Shown: positions 1 to 7,064 of the stretch, piece by piece
Layout of the letters: each line of letters begins with the position of its first letter
Numbering within the stretch: position 1 is the stretch's first letter
Source of the DNA: Synergistaceae bacterium
Lineage (GTDB): Bacteria > Synergistota > Synergistia > Synergistales > Synergistaceae
Direction of reading: 5' to 3'
DNA length: 7,064 bases
Assembly (NCBI GenBank): GCA_031264605.1
Contig: JAISDQ010000017.1
Coordinates: 1-7,064, forward strand
Made by a program: the position numbers and the translations under genes
The notes under the pieces: model-generated
The model's database searches: none
What the model was told of the DNA's origin: nothing
What the model saw: the letters and a program-made list of their open reading frames with translations, nothing else

Positions 1-866
1 TCCGGGGCGGCCGGCGAAGAAGCGGCGTCATGCTGTTCGGCCCGCTCCGGCGTTTTATCCGGCTCGGCCTTCAATTTTTTGATATCCAGCTCCGCCCCTT
101 TCACTTCGGCTACTTCTCCGATCCGCGCCACCTGCGCCGTGATGTTATCCAGGGCGTCCCGTGACGCCGCGTAAATCGTGAAATCCCTCTCGAACGCTTC
201 TTTTTCGAGGTCTTCGACGCTTGGAACGGCCTTGATGATATCGCCCAGGTCTCCGACGAGCGTCACCACCATATACGCCCTCGCGGCCCTCAGCATGCAG
301 TTCTCGTCGAGAGTCACCTTCAGTTCGTATACCTGCATTCCGGCCGCGTCGGCGGACGCGACCCAATCGAGTTCCTGCTCAGTGAAACGCGACGCGCCCG
401 GCGCGGGCGAAGGAGCCTTTTCCTCGATAAACTCCTGCGCGCCCGGCACGGCGTCGGCTATCGCGCCCTCCGGGTGGTCCCTTCTCGCGTGCAGGACTTT
501 CGTCAAATGATCCGATTCGACGTCGGAGTCGCTGTTTCCGTTCCTTATGCTGTTGACCATGGCCGTCAGGGTATCCAGGCATTTGAAAAGGATATCCACG
601 TCGTCCGAGGTGAGGAGGAGATTGCCGGACCGCACCAGGCCGAGCACGTCCTCCATAGCGTGCGTGAGAGCGGCCATCTGCTGGAACCCCATCGTGGCGG
701 CCATGCCTTTGAAGGTATGCGCCACGCGGAAGATCTCGTTTATTATGTCCATATCGCTCTGATTCTGTTCCGCCGAAAGCAGAAGCTCGTTCAGATGCTC
801 CAGATTGTCGCCGGCTTCGTCCAAAAACGCTCCCAAATACTGATTCGTGTCCATCTTATCAGCCAT
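1..866 (-). CDS. cheA: Chemotaxis histidine kinase CheA, N-terminal part (runs off the window)
   Basis: CheA autophosphorylates in response to chemoreceptor arrays and passes phosphate to CheY and CheB. The frame is open from the ATG at 866 to the window edge, giving 288 codons with no stop. Residues about 8-110 form the P1 phosphotransfer domain; His50 in AHTFKGMAATMGF is the expected phosphorylation site. A charged and Pro/Ala-rich linker (about 112-175) leads to a P2 CheY/CheB-docking domain (about 177-262) with YELKVTL near its start and VPSVEDLE in the middle, much like the Thermotoga-type CheA. A second Pro/Ala-rich linker begins near 268. The P3 dimerisation, P4 kinase and P5 CheW-binding domains lie beyond the window. 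I chose the ATG at 866 because GGGAGGGCGG sits just upstream; Met5 is a possible alternative. It is the last visible gene of the block, 69 bases after cheB. Confidence 0.95.
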   Translation of the reverse strand, partial: MADKMDTNQYLGAFLDEAGDNLEHLNELLLSAEQNQSDMDIINEIFRVAHTFKGMAATMGFQQMAALTHAMEDVLGLVRSGNLLLTSDDVDILFKCLDTLTAMVNSIRNGNSDSDVESDHLTKVLHARRDHPEGAIADAVPGAQEFIEEKAPSPAPGASRFTEQELDWVASADAAGMQVYELKVTLDENCMLRAARAYMVVTLVGDLGDIIKAVPSVEDLEKEAFERDFTIYAASRDALDNITAQVARIGEVAEVKGAELDIKKLKAEPDKTPERAEQHDAASSPAAP

Positions 867-935
867 GATACCGCCCTCCCAATGCTCTATTATCTATCAA
901 AACCACCCTACAGAGGATTCATCATTGTAAAAACG
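867..935 (-). other. 69-base cheB-cheA intergenic gap
   Basis: This is the only real gap between genes inside the block. It is AT-richer than its surroundings and ends with the cheA ribosome binding site. I see no GC-rich hairpin followed by a T run, so no intrinsic terminator. A TTTACA-like and a GATAAT-like element are present, but about 31 bases apart, too far for a standard promoter. A secondary promoter or an mRNA processing site is possible but not shown by the sequence. Confidence 0.5.
871..880 (-). promoter_or_regulatory. Ribosome binding site of cheA
   Basis: On the minus strand GGGAGGGCGG lies four bases before the ATG at 866, with its GGAGG core about eight bases away. It is a strong purine-rich Shine-Dalgarno match and supports Met1 over Met5 as the cheA start. 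Its strength suggests cheA is initiated independently, in contrast to the coupled genes upstream. Confidence 0.7.
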
Positions 936-2003
936 TCACCGCGCGGCGCGCTCCAAACCTTCGGCAATGGCGTACAGAGGAAGCACCTCGTCCGCCAGTC
1001 CGGCGCCGATTACGGCGCCCGGCATTCCGAAAATCACGCTCGTCTCTTTGCTCTCCGCGATCACGTAAGCGCCCTTGTCCTTCAGAAGTTTGGCGCCGTC
1101 AAGCCCGTCTTTCCCCATGCCCGTCAATACCAGCGCGAGAACGCCGCCTCCCACCGTCTCGGACACGCTCGAAAAAAGAACGTCGGCCGACGGGCGCACC
1201 GAACGCACCGGCGGGCTTTCGGTAAGCTTGCAGAACATCTCCGCGCCCTTTTTTTCGACCGTGAGGTGGTAGCCGCCCGGAGCTACGACGACCGTGCCCT
1301 TCCTGACCGGCATTCCGTCGCACCCCTCCGTGACGGCGAGTTTGCTCCGCTCGTTGAGACGATGGGCGAAAGAAGTGGTGAAACCGGGCGGCATGTGCTG
1401 AACGATCATCACCGGCAGGGGGAAATCGCCGGAAAGGTTCGGAATTATCTCCTGAAGCGCCATGGGCCCTCCGGTGGACGCCGCCACTACGAGCACCTCG
1501 GGTTTTCCCCTCGATAAATCGCGGCGAGGGAGAACCGAGAGCGGCTCGCGCGCGTGAAGCGAATGCCGGACGCGGCGCGGCCCGAGCACGATCGCGCGGC
1601 TCGCGCCAGTCACTTTACGGCGCAACTCGTCGCCGACCTTCTTCATATCGAGAGACACGTTCCCGGAAGGCTTCGTGACAAAATCGACCGCGCCGAGGTC
1701 GAGGGCCTGCATGGTCACATCGCCGCCGTCTTTGGTGAGGCTGCTCACCATTACGACCGGAATGGGTTTGAAATCCATGATCTCCCTGAGTACTTCTATC
1801 CCGCTCTTTCCCGGCATCTCTATGTCGAGGGTGATCACGTCGGGGGACAGCGTCCGAACGGCTTCCATCGCCTCCGCCCCGTTCCGCGCGCGGCCTACGA
1901 CGTCGAGCATCGGATCTTCGGAAAGAATATCGCCTATCACCTTGCGCATGAACGGCGAATCGTCGACTATCAGAACCTTGAGCGTCTCAGGTTTTTTCAT
2001 CAT
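936..2003 (-). CDS. cheB: Chemotaxis response regulator / receptor methylesterase CheB
   Basis: CheB removes methyl groups from, and deamidates glutamines of, chemoreceptors, giving adaptation; phosphorylation by CheA activates it. The 355-residue protein has the usual length and two-domain layout. Residues about 8-125 are the receiver domain, with acidic pocket Asp14/Asp15, phospho-acceptor Asp60 in TLDIEMP, Ser87 in MVSSLT and Lys111 in VTKPSG. A basic linker (about 128-168) follows. Residues about 169-353 are the methylesterase domain, with the expected catalytic triad Ser176 (AASTGGP), His203 (QHMPPGF) and Asp299 (LTGMGKDG). The start overlaps the stop of the PilZ gene (TGA inside ATGATG). 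Two ATGs lie in tandem at 2003 and 2000, so the protein may be 355 or 354 residues; the Shine-Dalgarno (GGCGGGA) is weak and close, which suggests translational coupling. Confidence 0.97.
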   Translation of the reverse strand: MMKKPETLKVLIVDDSPFMRKVIGDILSEDPMLDVVGRARNGAEAMEAVRTLSPDVITLDIEMPGKSGIEVLREIMDFKPIPVVMVSSLTKDGGDVTMQALDLGAVDFVTKPSGNVSLDMKKVGDELRRKVTGASRAIVLGPRRVRHSLHAREPLSVLPRRDLSRGKPEVLVVAASTGGPMALQEIIPNLSGDFPLPVMIVQHMPPGFTTSFAHRLNERSKLAVTEGCDGMPVRKGTVVVAPGGYHLTVEKKGAEMFCKLTESPPVRSVRPSADVLFSSVSETVGGGVLALVLTGMGKDGLDGAKLLKDKGAYVIAESKETSVIFGMPGAVIGAGLADEVLPLYAIAEGLERAAR

Positions 2004-2692
2004 TCATCCCGCCATAATATTTCCTGCTGCCTGATAAACTCGAATAGTTTCCTCTCGATTTTCGCCGGCAAAAAATCGAATCCAACCCCGACTTCCCAGA
2101 ACCCGCCTTCCCGCGCCACGCGCGTGGCTCTGCCGGTAAGCATGAGATTCGTGTAGTCGAGGGTGAAATAAAGCAGTATGCGATCGTCCGTTTCGAACAT
2201 GAGCCCGCCGGCGTCCTCTTTCGACAGTTTGAAACGGTATCCCCCCAGGCTGACGTCTATGGCCTTTGCAGGCAGCCATTTCCCCGACATGGGCTCGTTT
2301 TTTTCGCATCCGATGTGAAAGACGAGTATGTCCCAAAGGCACGATACGCGCAGAAATTGCCTGCGCTGTATTCTTTTCGGGTAGTTGGCGACGTCCGCCC
2401 ACATTATGGGCACTCCGCCCTGCATTTCGACCCTTCTCACCGCCATCGGGAATATGTAAAGCGCGCTTCCGTCCTCCATTATGAAGTCGAAATCCAATTC
2501 CCTGTAAACCGGCAGCAGAGCGCCGGATATCAACGGATGCGCGAAACCCACGGCGTCGCCTTTGATGTCTTCCACGCGGGAAGGGTAATGCCCTTTATAA
2601 GTGCCCGCGTTTACCTGTATATCTCCCTTTTTCCCCACCTGCATTTTAAGGGTATAGTCCTGTTGAGGGAGATAATCGTTCGCGTACGCCAT
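2000..2692 (-). CDS. YcgR-like PilZ-domain c-di-GMP effector (probable flagellar brake)
   Basis: This 230-residue protein has the two-part build of YcgR-family proteins: a beta-rich N-terminal domain (about 10-100) and a PilZ domain (about 108-225). Both c-di-GMP-binding signatures are intact: RxxxR at Arg111-Arg115 within RRQFLRV, and DxSxxG at Asp146-Ser148-Gly151 within DVSLGG. In known relatives, c-di-GMP-bound protein acts on the flagellar motor and slows or biases rotation. That role here is inferred from the domains and from its position between flhG and cheB. Its ATG lies one base after the flhG stop, with a GGGGAG element about 11 bases upstream inside the flhG tail. Its stop overlaps the cheB start. 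I see no signal peptide or membrane segment, so it should be cytoplasmic. The family call is firm; I leave the symbol blank because several names are used. Confidence 0.9.
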   Translation of the reverse strand: MAYANDYLPQQDYTLKMQVGKKGDIQVNAGTYKGHYPSRVEDIKGDAVGFAHPLISGALLPVYRELDFDFIMEDGSALYIFPMAVRRVEMQGGVPIMWADVANYPKRIQRRQFLRVSCLWDILVFHIGCEKNEPMSGKWLPAKAIDVSLGGYRFKLSKEDAGGLMFETDDRILLYFTLDYTNLMLTGRATRVAREGGFWEVGVGFDFLPAKIERKLFEFIRQQEILWRDE

Positions 2693-2693
2693 T

Positions 2694-3638
2694 TTACTGT
2701 TTCTCCCCGTTTCCGCCCTGACGCAGCAGACGCCAGAGGAACGTATCCCGCTTGACCGGTTTTTTCGACGACTGGCCTTCTTCGGATGACTCGTATATTT
2801 TCTGGGCGAGCGCCCTGAAATACGGAAACGCGACGGATTCCGCCTCGTTCAGCAGCAGCGGCTTTCTTTTTTTGACGGACTCGCGAATCTCGGAATCCCA
2901 CGGCACGCAGCCGAGATAAGGGACTTTGAAACCGAGAAACTGTTCGCTCGCCGAGATAATTCTTTCAGCCACCATAAAGGCTTCCTTTTCGTCGCTCGCC
3001 ATATTCACCAGAAGGCTGATGCTGATCGCGCCCTTGGTCGCCTGATAGAGGCTCTTCAACACGCCGTACGAATCGCGTATGGCCGTAGGCTCGGGAGTGG
3101 TGACCAACAGAACGGTATCGGCCGACATCGCGAAAGACAGCACGTTCTTATGTATCCCGGCGCTCGCGTCGATTATGAGCAGGTCGGTCTCTTCCTCAAG
3201 GAACGACAGCCTGTTTATCATCCACGACTGGCTCTCTTCGTCCAATTCGGCGAGATCTCTCAGCCCGACGCCCCCCGGAATTATCGACACCCTCTCCCCC
3301 ACCTTGAACACCACTTCGGACAGCTCTTTTTCGCCGCGCATGACGTGTCCCAGATTGAATTTCGGCGTCACCCCGAACAGGATGTCTATGTTGGCAAGCC
3401 CGAGGTCGGCGTCGAGAAGCGCGACGTCGAGCCCTTTATCGGCCAGCGCAAGCGCCAGGTTTACGGCGACGTTGCTCTTCCCCACGCCGCCCTTTCCGCT
3501 CAATATCGCGATGGACCGCACGCCGGTAATTTTATCCCTCAGCGGCGTGACGTCTTTTTTATCCAGCACAAGTTCGCGCAGAACGGTGGCCTGGTCGTCG
3601 TATTTCGCCGGCATGGCCGGCATTATCACCGGGTTCAT
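2694..3638 (-). CDS. flhG: MinD-like ATPase FlhG (FleN/YlxH family), flagellar number regulator
   Basis: FlhG is a MinD/ParA-type ATPase that works with FlhF to control flagellar number and placement. The 314-residue protein starts with the FlhF-activating motif DQATVLRELV (residues 15-24), characteristic of FlhG and absent from MinD. The deviant Walker A loop is KGGVGKS (49-55, signature Lys49), followed by LLDADLGLANIDILFG (74-88) and the Walker B-like LLIIDASAGI (152-161), where DASAGI stands in place of the more usual DTGAGI. Near the C-terminus, FLWRLLRQ (about 300-307) looks like an amphipathic membrane-targeting helix. Its ATG overlaps the flhF stop (ATGA), and AAGGAAGGAGC lies just upstream. 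Length, motifs and neighbour flhF make confusion with MinD or ParA unlikely. Confidence 0.96.
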   Translation of the reverse strand: MNPVIMPAMPAKYDDQATVLRELVLDKKDVTPLRDKITGVRSIAILSGKGGVGKSNVAVNLALALADKGLDVALLDADLGLANIDILFGVTPKFNLGHVMRGEKELSEVVFKVGERVSIIPGGVGLRDLAELDEESQSWMINRLSFLEEETDLLIIDASAGIHKNVLSFAMSADTVLLVTTPEPTAIRDSYGVLKSLYQATKGAISISLLVNMASDEKEAFMVAERIISASEQFLGFKVPYLGCVPWDSEIRESVKKRKPLLLNEAESVAFPYFRALAQKIYESSEEGQSSKKPVKRDTFLWRLLRQGGNGEKQ

Positions 3639-4897
3639 GACTGCTCCTTCCTTGTTATCGGCGAATTGCCGTAAAGGAGATCCACGAACCTCTCGCCCCG
3701 CGCCACCTCTATATCGTTCGGCACGTTCTGGCCGATCGTGAAGAACGACGCCGGGAGGCCGAAGTCCCGCATGACGTTGAGTATTGTTCCGTAAGTCGAC
3801 GTCTCGTCCAGTTTGGTAAAGAGCAGCGCCGACAGCGGAACCACGCCCATGCGGTCTATCACGTTCAGCATATCGCGGTATTTTATGTTCGCCGCCATCA
3901 CGAGATGCACGGCGTCCGGCGAAAAAGCCTCATAAAGCGACCGCAGCTCGCCTATCCTGCCGTCGTCGTAATGGCTTCGCCCCGCCGTATCCATCAGGAT
4001 CAGGTCGGCTTCGCGGTATTTTTTCAAAGTGCCCGCCATGTCCTTTTGATCAGCTATTATCTCTATCGGTATGCCGAGAATCTTGGCGTACGTGCGCAAT
4101 TGTTCCACAGCAGCGATCCTGTAAGTGTCCGCGGTCATGAGGACGACTTTTTTGTTTCCCCAGAGGGACTGCGTCGCCGCGATCTTAGCTATCGTGGTGG
4201 TCTTGCCCACGCCGGTCGGCCCCGCGAAAAGGATTTTTCTCCCGCCAATGGCGCTCGACGGATCGGTTCCCATCGTGTTTATCGCGGTCGGAAGCCATTT
4301 TTGGAACGGCACCTGCAAACCGCTTGCCTCGAACTCCGCCATCATGCCGCCCGCTATATTTCTGTCGACGTCCACATCGAGCAGTTTTTTGACGTTTTCG
4401 TCCAGCAGACCGTCCGGCGCCTGCGGCGTCTGTGTATGAACGCCGCCGTCCTCCATACGCGAAAGCACGCGGCCCAGTATCTGCTTTATCTCGTCGACCT
4501 CGCGCACCGTAGGCGCGGCGTCGGCGGGTCCCTTGTTCGACTCGTAAGCCTGTTTCGCGGTATGAGTTGGCGTCACCGCCGGATTTGAAAAAGCCGACGC
4601 GGCTCCGCGCGCGGGACGTTCGGGCGGGGCGGCGCCTTCAACCGCTTTTCGCACCTCCAACAGGTGCTGAAAGGCGACCATCCTCTCGCGCGATTCCTTG
4701 GCGGCGTCGTCCTGATCGGGCACCAATATGCCGGCGGTGACCCACAGAGCGTCGCGCCTGAAAAACCCCAGCACGCCTCCCAGTTTGACGGGCCTGCTCG
4801 ACAGTATCACCGCTTCGCGGCCCAGCCGGTCGCGCGCGACCCTTATGGCTTCGGCGTCGCTTGCGGCCTCGTATTCTATCTGCTGTTCTACTCTCAC
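3635..4897 (-). CDS. flhF: Flagellar biosynthesis SRP-type GTPase FlhF
   Basis: FlhF is the third SRP-family GTPase beside Ffh and FtsY; it localises early flagellar components at the membrane and is regulated by FlhG. The 420-residue protein has the family's three parts. The N-terminal B domain (about 1-60) includes EAIRVARDRLGREAVILSSR and GGVLGFFRR. A Pro/Ala-rich variable linker spans about 88-130. The N and G domains follow (about 130-420). GTPase motifs are G1 GPTGVGKT (226-233), DTYRIAAVEQLR (257-268), G3 DTAGR (303-307), G4 TKLD (361-364) and the C-terminal IGQNVPNDI. The start is a GTG directly after the flhA TAG stop, with zero bases between; it fits because the B domain begins at once. 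The purine-rich GGTGGA upstream is a weak Shine-Dalgarno at short spacing. Confidence 0.97.
   Translation of the reverse strand: MRVEQQIEYEAASDAEAIRVARDRLGREAVILSSRPVKLGGVLGFFRRDALWVTAGILVPDQDDAAKESRERMVAFQHLLEVRKAVEGAAPPERPARGAASAFSNPAVTPTHTAKQAYESNKGPADAAPTVREVDEIKQILGRVLSRMEDGGVHTQTPQAPDGLLDENVKKLLDVDVDRNIAGGMMAEFEASGLQVPFQKWLPTAINTMGTDPSSAIGGRKILFAGPTGVGKTTTIAKIAATQSLWGNKKVVLMTADTYRIAAVEQLRTYAKILGIPIEIIADQKDMAGTLKKYREADLILMDTAGRSHYDDGRIGELRSLYEAFSPDAVHLVMAANIKYRDMLNVIDRMGVVPLSALLFTKLDETSTYGTILNVMRDFGLPASFFTIGQNVPNDIEVARGERFVDLLYGNSPITRKEQS
3641..3653 (-). promoter_or_regulatory. Ribosome binding site of flhG, inside the flhF 3' end
   Basis: AAGGAAGGAGCAG on the minus strand lies within the last codons of flhF, with its AAGGAG core about seven bases before the flhG ATG at 3638. 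Together with the ATGA stop/start overlap it fixes the flhG start and suggests coupled but efficient translation of FlhG. Confidence 0.7.
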
Positions 4898-6994
4898 CTA
4901 TTCCACCGTCCCCAAGGACTTCAACTGTGCCCCCTGAGCGATTTCATTATAAGATATAACAAAAAGTTGAGGAAGCGTTCCTTCTATTATTTTTCGAACG
5001 ACGAACCTCACGTCGGGGTGCGCTAGAATTATCGGAGTGAGGGCGGCCATGGCCATCTGTTCCGCCGCGGCGGACGCGGATTTGACGATCGACTGTATAT
5101 CGGCGGGGGGAAGCCCCAACTGCCAGCCCTGGTTGAGATCGCCCTGCATAGAATCCTTTATTTTCTGTTCGAGCCTCGGGGAAAGGGCGAAAACCGATAA
5201 AACGCCGCTCTCGTCCTGGAGGCGCAGGGTAATCACGCGCGACAGCGCCTCGCGCACGCGTTCGGTGAGGAAGTCCACACCCTTCGCGAAACGCCCGAAA
5301 TCCGACAAAGTCTCGAATATTGTCACGAGGTCGCGGATCGGCACTTGCTCCCGGGTGAGATTTTGAAGCACCTTCTGGACGTCGCCCAAACCCAGGACGT
5401 TGGTGAGTTCTCCGGCCACCGCGGGATTGTTTTCCTTCACGAGATCGATCAGTTTCTGCACTTCCTGCCTGGTGAGCAAATCGGCGCCGTAACGCTTGAT
5501 AACTTCCGAAAGATGCGTCGCGAGCACAGACGGGCAGTCGACCACGGTGTATCCCATCACCTCGGCCTGGTCGCGCACCTCCGGGGATATCCACACCGCC
5601 GGAAGCCCGAACGACGGTTCCACGGTGGGTATTCCCACAAGCGTATCGTCGTTCTGGTCGACGCTCATGCTGAGGTAGTGATCGGGCAGCAATTCGCCCC
5701 GCCCGACCTCCGCGCCCTTCACCCGTATGACGTATTCGGTTGGCTTGAGCTGTATGTTGTCCCTTATCCGTATGGGCGGCACCACCAGCCCCAAATCCAT
5801 GGCCATCTGCCGGCGAATCGTCCCTATGCGATCGAGCATATCTCCGCCCTGGCCCGGGTCCACCATGGAGATCAGCGCGTATCCTATTTCGACTTCCATG
5901 GGGTCGACCGTCAGGAGCGGCAGTATGTCCTCGGGAGTCGCCGGGGCGGCTTGCGCCTGATCGGCGGCGCTTCCAGCGGCCGGAGCGCTCCCGGGGCGTT
6001 TATTGGTTTTTCCGGGGCCGGCCTGAAGCTCGCTCTCGCGGTAAATGGCGCGGGCCAAGAGCGCCATGAGCACGCCCAAAGCTATGAACGGAACGGTCGG
6101 CATGCCTGGAACCACGGCCATGGCCAGCAATGTGCCCGCCGCTATGAAAAGCGGCCTGTGATTGGTCGCGAGCGAGGCCACTATGTCGAGCCCGAGATCG
6201 TTCTCGCCAGCGGACCTCGTGACTATGATGCCCGTGGCGGTCGAGAACAGAAGCGCGGGAACCTGCGAGACCAGACCGTCGCCTACCGTGAGCAGGCTGT
6301 AAGTCTGCGCCGCCGTCCCGATCTCCAGCCCTCTCTGAAGGACGCCTATCGCGAGTCCGCCGATGATGTTGATCAGAGTGATGATGAGGCCTGCGGTAGC
6401 GTCGCCTTTAACGAACTTCGTGGCGCCGTCCATGGCCCCGTAAAAATCGGCCTCGCGCTGTATTTTCTCCCTGCGGACTTTCGCCTCGCTCTCGTCGATA
6501 TTTCCGGCGTTGAGGTCAGCGTCGATGGACATCTGCTTGCCGGGCATCGCGTCCAGCGTGAAACGGGCGGCGACTTCCGCCACTCGTTCGGAGCCTTTAG
6601 TGATGACCATGAATTGAATTACGACGAGAATCATGAATATGACTCCGCCCACGACGTAGTTTCCGCCCACGACGAAAGAGCCAAAAGCGTTTATCACCTC
6701 GCCGGCGTATCCGTTGAGGAGTATCTGCCTCGTCGTGGATATGTTGAGCGACAGCCTGAAAAGCGTGGCTATGAGGACTATGCTGGGGAAAGCTGAAATA
6801 TCGAGCGCGTTGTTCACGTAAAAAGTCGTGAGCAGCATGACGACGCCGAAAGAGATATTCCCCGCGAGCAGTATATCGAGCAGCCATGTCGGCACCGGGA
6901 TTATCATCATCACGACGATGAGGATAAGCAAAAGGGCAAGGCCGACGTCGGCAAACTTCGTCACATTGTTTCCACCACCTGCGGCATCCGCCAT
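4898..6994 (-). CDS. flhA: Flagellar type III export gate protein FlhA
   Basis: FlhA is the large inner-membrane subunit of the flagellar type III export gate; its cytoplasmic domain docks chaperone-substrate complexes. The 698-residue protein is full length for the family. The N-terminal half carries several hydrophobic segments (about 16-33, 38-60, 108-131, 200-220, 240-258, 283-313). The FHIPEP family signature is RLSLNISTTRQILL (80-93). The conserved cytoplasmic loop runs from MPGKQMSIDADLNAG (150-164) to FYGAMDGATKFVKGDA (184-199), including the conserved Asp198. A low-complexity Pro/Ala-rich linker (about 326-354) joins the cytoplasmic domain (about 355-690). The ATG at 6994 is preceded by GGGAG at 7003-7007. 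It is the first complete gene of the visible block and abuts flhF. Confidence 0.98.
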   Translation of the reverse strand: MADAAGGGNNVTKFADVGLALLLILIVVMMIIPVPTWLLDILLAGNISFGVVMLLTTFYVNNALDISAFPSIVLIATLFRLSLNISTTRQILLNGYAGEVINAFGSFVVGGNYVVGGVIFMILVVIQFMVITKGSERVAEVAARFTLDAMPGKQMSIDADLNAGNIDESEAKVRREKIQREADFYGAMDGATKFVKGDATAGLIITLINIIGGLAIGVLQRGLEIGTAAQTYSLLTVGDGLVSQVPALLFSTATGIIVTRSAGENDLGLDIVASLATNHRPLFIAAGTLLAMAVVPGMPTVPFIALGVLMALLARAIYRESELQAGPGKTNKRPGSAPAAGSAADQAQAAPATPEDILPLLTVDPMEVEIGYALISMVDPGQGGDMLDRIGTIRRQMAMDLGLVVPPIRIRDNIQLKPTEYVIRVKGAEVGRGELLPDHYLSMSVDQNDDTLVGIPTVEPSFGLPAVWISPEVRDQAEVMGYTVVDCPSVLATHLSEVIKRYGADLLTRQEVQKLIDLVKENNPAVAGELTNVLGLGDVQKVLQNLTREQVPIRDLVTIFETLSDFGRFAKGVDFLTERVREALSRVITLRLQDESGVLSVFALSPRLEQKIKDSMQGDLNQGWQLGLPPADIQSIVKSASAAAEQMAMAALTPIILAHPDVRFVVRKIIEGTLPQLFVISYNEIAQGAQLKSLGTVE

Positions 6995-7002
6995 CGTTCA
7001 CG

Positions 7003-7007
7003 CTCCC
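7003..7007 (-). promoter_or_regulatory. Ribosome binding site of flhA
   Basis: GGGAG on the minus strand lies eight bases before the flhA ATG at 6994. It is a moderate Shine-Dalgarno at normal spacing and supports this start, which leaves the usual short polar segment before the first membrane helix. Confidence 0.55.
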
Positions 7008-7064
7008 GGGCAATGACATTTACGCGTACAACGGTATTCTATCACGCCATCGGCCAATAATCAG
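7008..7064 (-). other. Upstream edge of the block; possible tail of an unseen gene
   Basis: Reading the minus strand from the window edge, one frame is open for 14 codons (LIIGRWRDRIPLYA) to a TAA at 7022-7020, and another ends sooner with a TGA. In related gene orders flhB lies directly before flhA, so this could be the end of flhB, but I do not recognise an FlhB C-terminus in either frame. A TAGAAT hexamer resembles a -10 element but lacks a convincing -35. Nothing here can be assigned firmly. Confidence 0.25.

Noticed and set aside
867..935. Possible hairpin (CAATG with CATTG, CTCT with AGAG) in the cheB-cheA gap
   Set aside because: The pairing is short, has a seven-base bulge and a loop of more than 20 bases, and no T run follows, so it does not support a terminator or riboswitch.
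474..1517. Plus-strand open frame of 347 codons opposite cheA and cheB
   Set aside because: It spans two real minus-strand genes and the gap between them, shows no domain, and has the biased composition of an antisense shadow.
5976..6018. Low-complexity Pro/Ala/Gly stretch in flhA as a possible insertion or repeat
   Set aside because: It falls exactly at the known variable linker between the membrane and cytoplasmic domains of FlhA, has no repeat unit, and keeps the frame.
5345..6796. Long plus-strand open frame of 483 codons opposite flhA
   Set aside because: It lies wholly antisense to a clearly real FlhA. Its product is rich in His, Arg, Asp and Tyr with no recognisable domain, as expected for a GC-driven shadow frame.
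7024..7064. Possible promoter before flhA (TAGAAT, or a GCCGAT resembling a sigma-28 -10 element)
   Set aside because: The best -35 for TAGAAT matches only about half the consensus, and the -35 for a sigma-28 site would lie outside the window. Both can be chance matches.

Overview
The window is a tightly packed block of flagellar and chemotaxis genes, all on the minus strand. Transcription runs from high to low coordinates in the order flhA, flhF, flhG, a PilZ-domain gene, cheB, cheA. The first five genes are complete. cheA runs off the low-coordinate edge after its P1 and P2 domains. About 98% of the window is coding. I see no tRNA, rRNA, mobile element, CRISPR array or large repeat.

Organism: a motile bacterium of fairly high GC. 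The order flhA-flhF-flhG-PilZ-cheB-cheA is that of the large fla/che operon of Firmicutes (Clostridia-type) and related deep lineages such as Synergistota and Thermotogota. The CheA P1 and P2 domains resemble the Thermotoga-type protein rather than the enteric one. High GC with frequent ATA isoleucine and AGG arginine codons made me think of Synergistota, but this is a weak inference; the window holds no phylogenetic marker.

Layout, in transcription order: 7064-6995 is a short leader whose upstream part may be the tail of a gene outside the window. flhA (6994-4898) encodes the export-gate subunit. flhF (4897-3635) encodes the SRP-type GTPase that sets flagellar position and starts with GTG directly after the flhA stop. 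flhG (3638-2694) encodes the MinD-like ATPase partner that sets flagellar number and overlaps the flhF end. A YcgR-like PilZ gene (2692-2000) follows after one base. cheB (2003-936) overlaps the PilZ gene. A 69-base gap, the largest inside the block, precedes cheA (866 to beyond 1).

How they fit together: FlhA builds the export apparatus, FlhF and FlhG decide where and how many flagella form, the PilZ protein probably couples c-di-GMP to motor output, and CheB and CheA belong to the chemotaxis circuit. Close packing and overlapping starts and stops suggest one transcript with translational coupling. Every gene is a recognisable family member with its key residues intact. I found no evidence of a novel system here; the findings below are modest.
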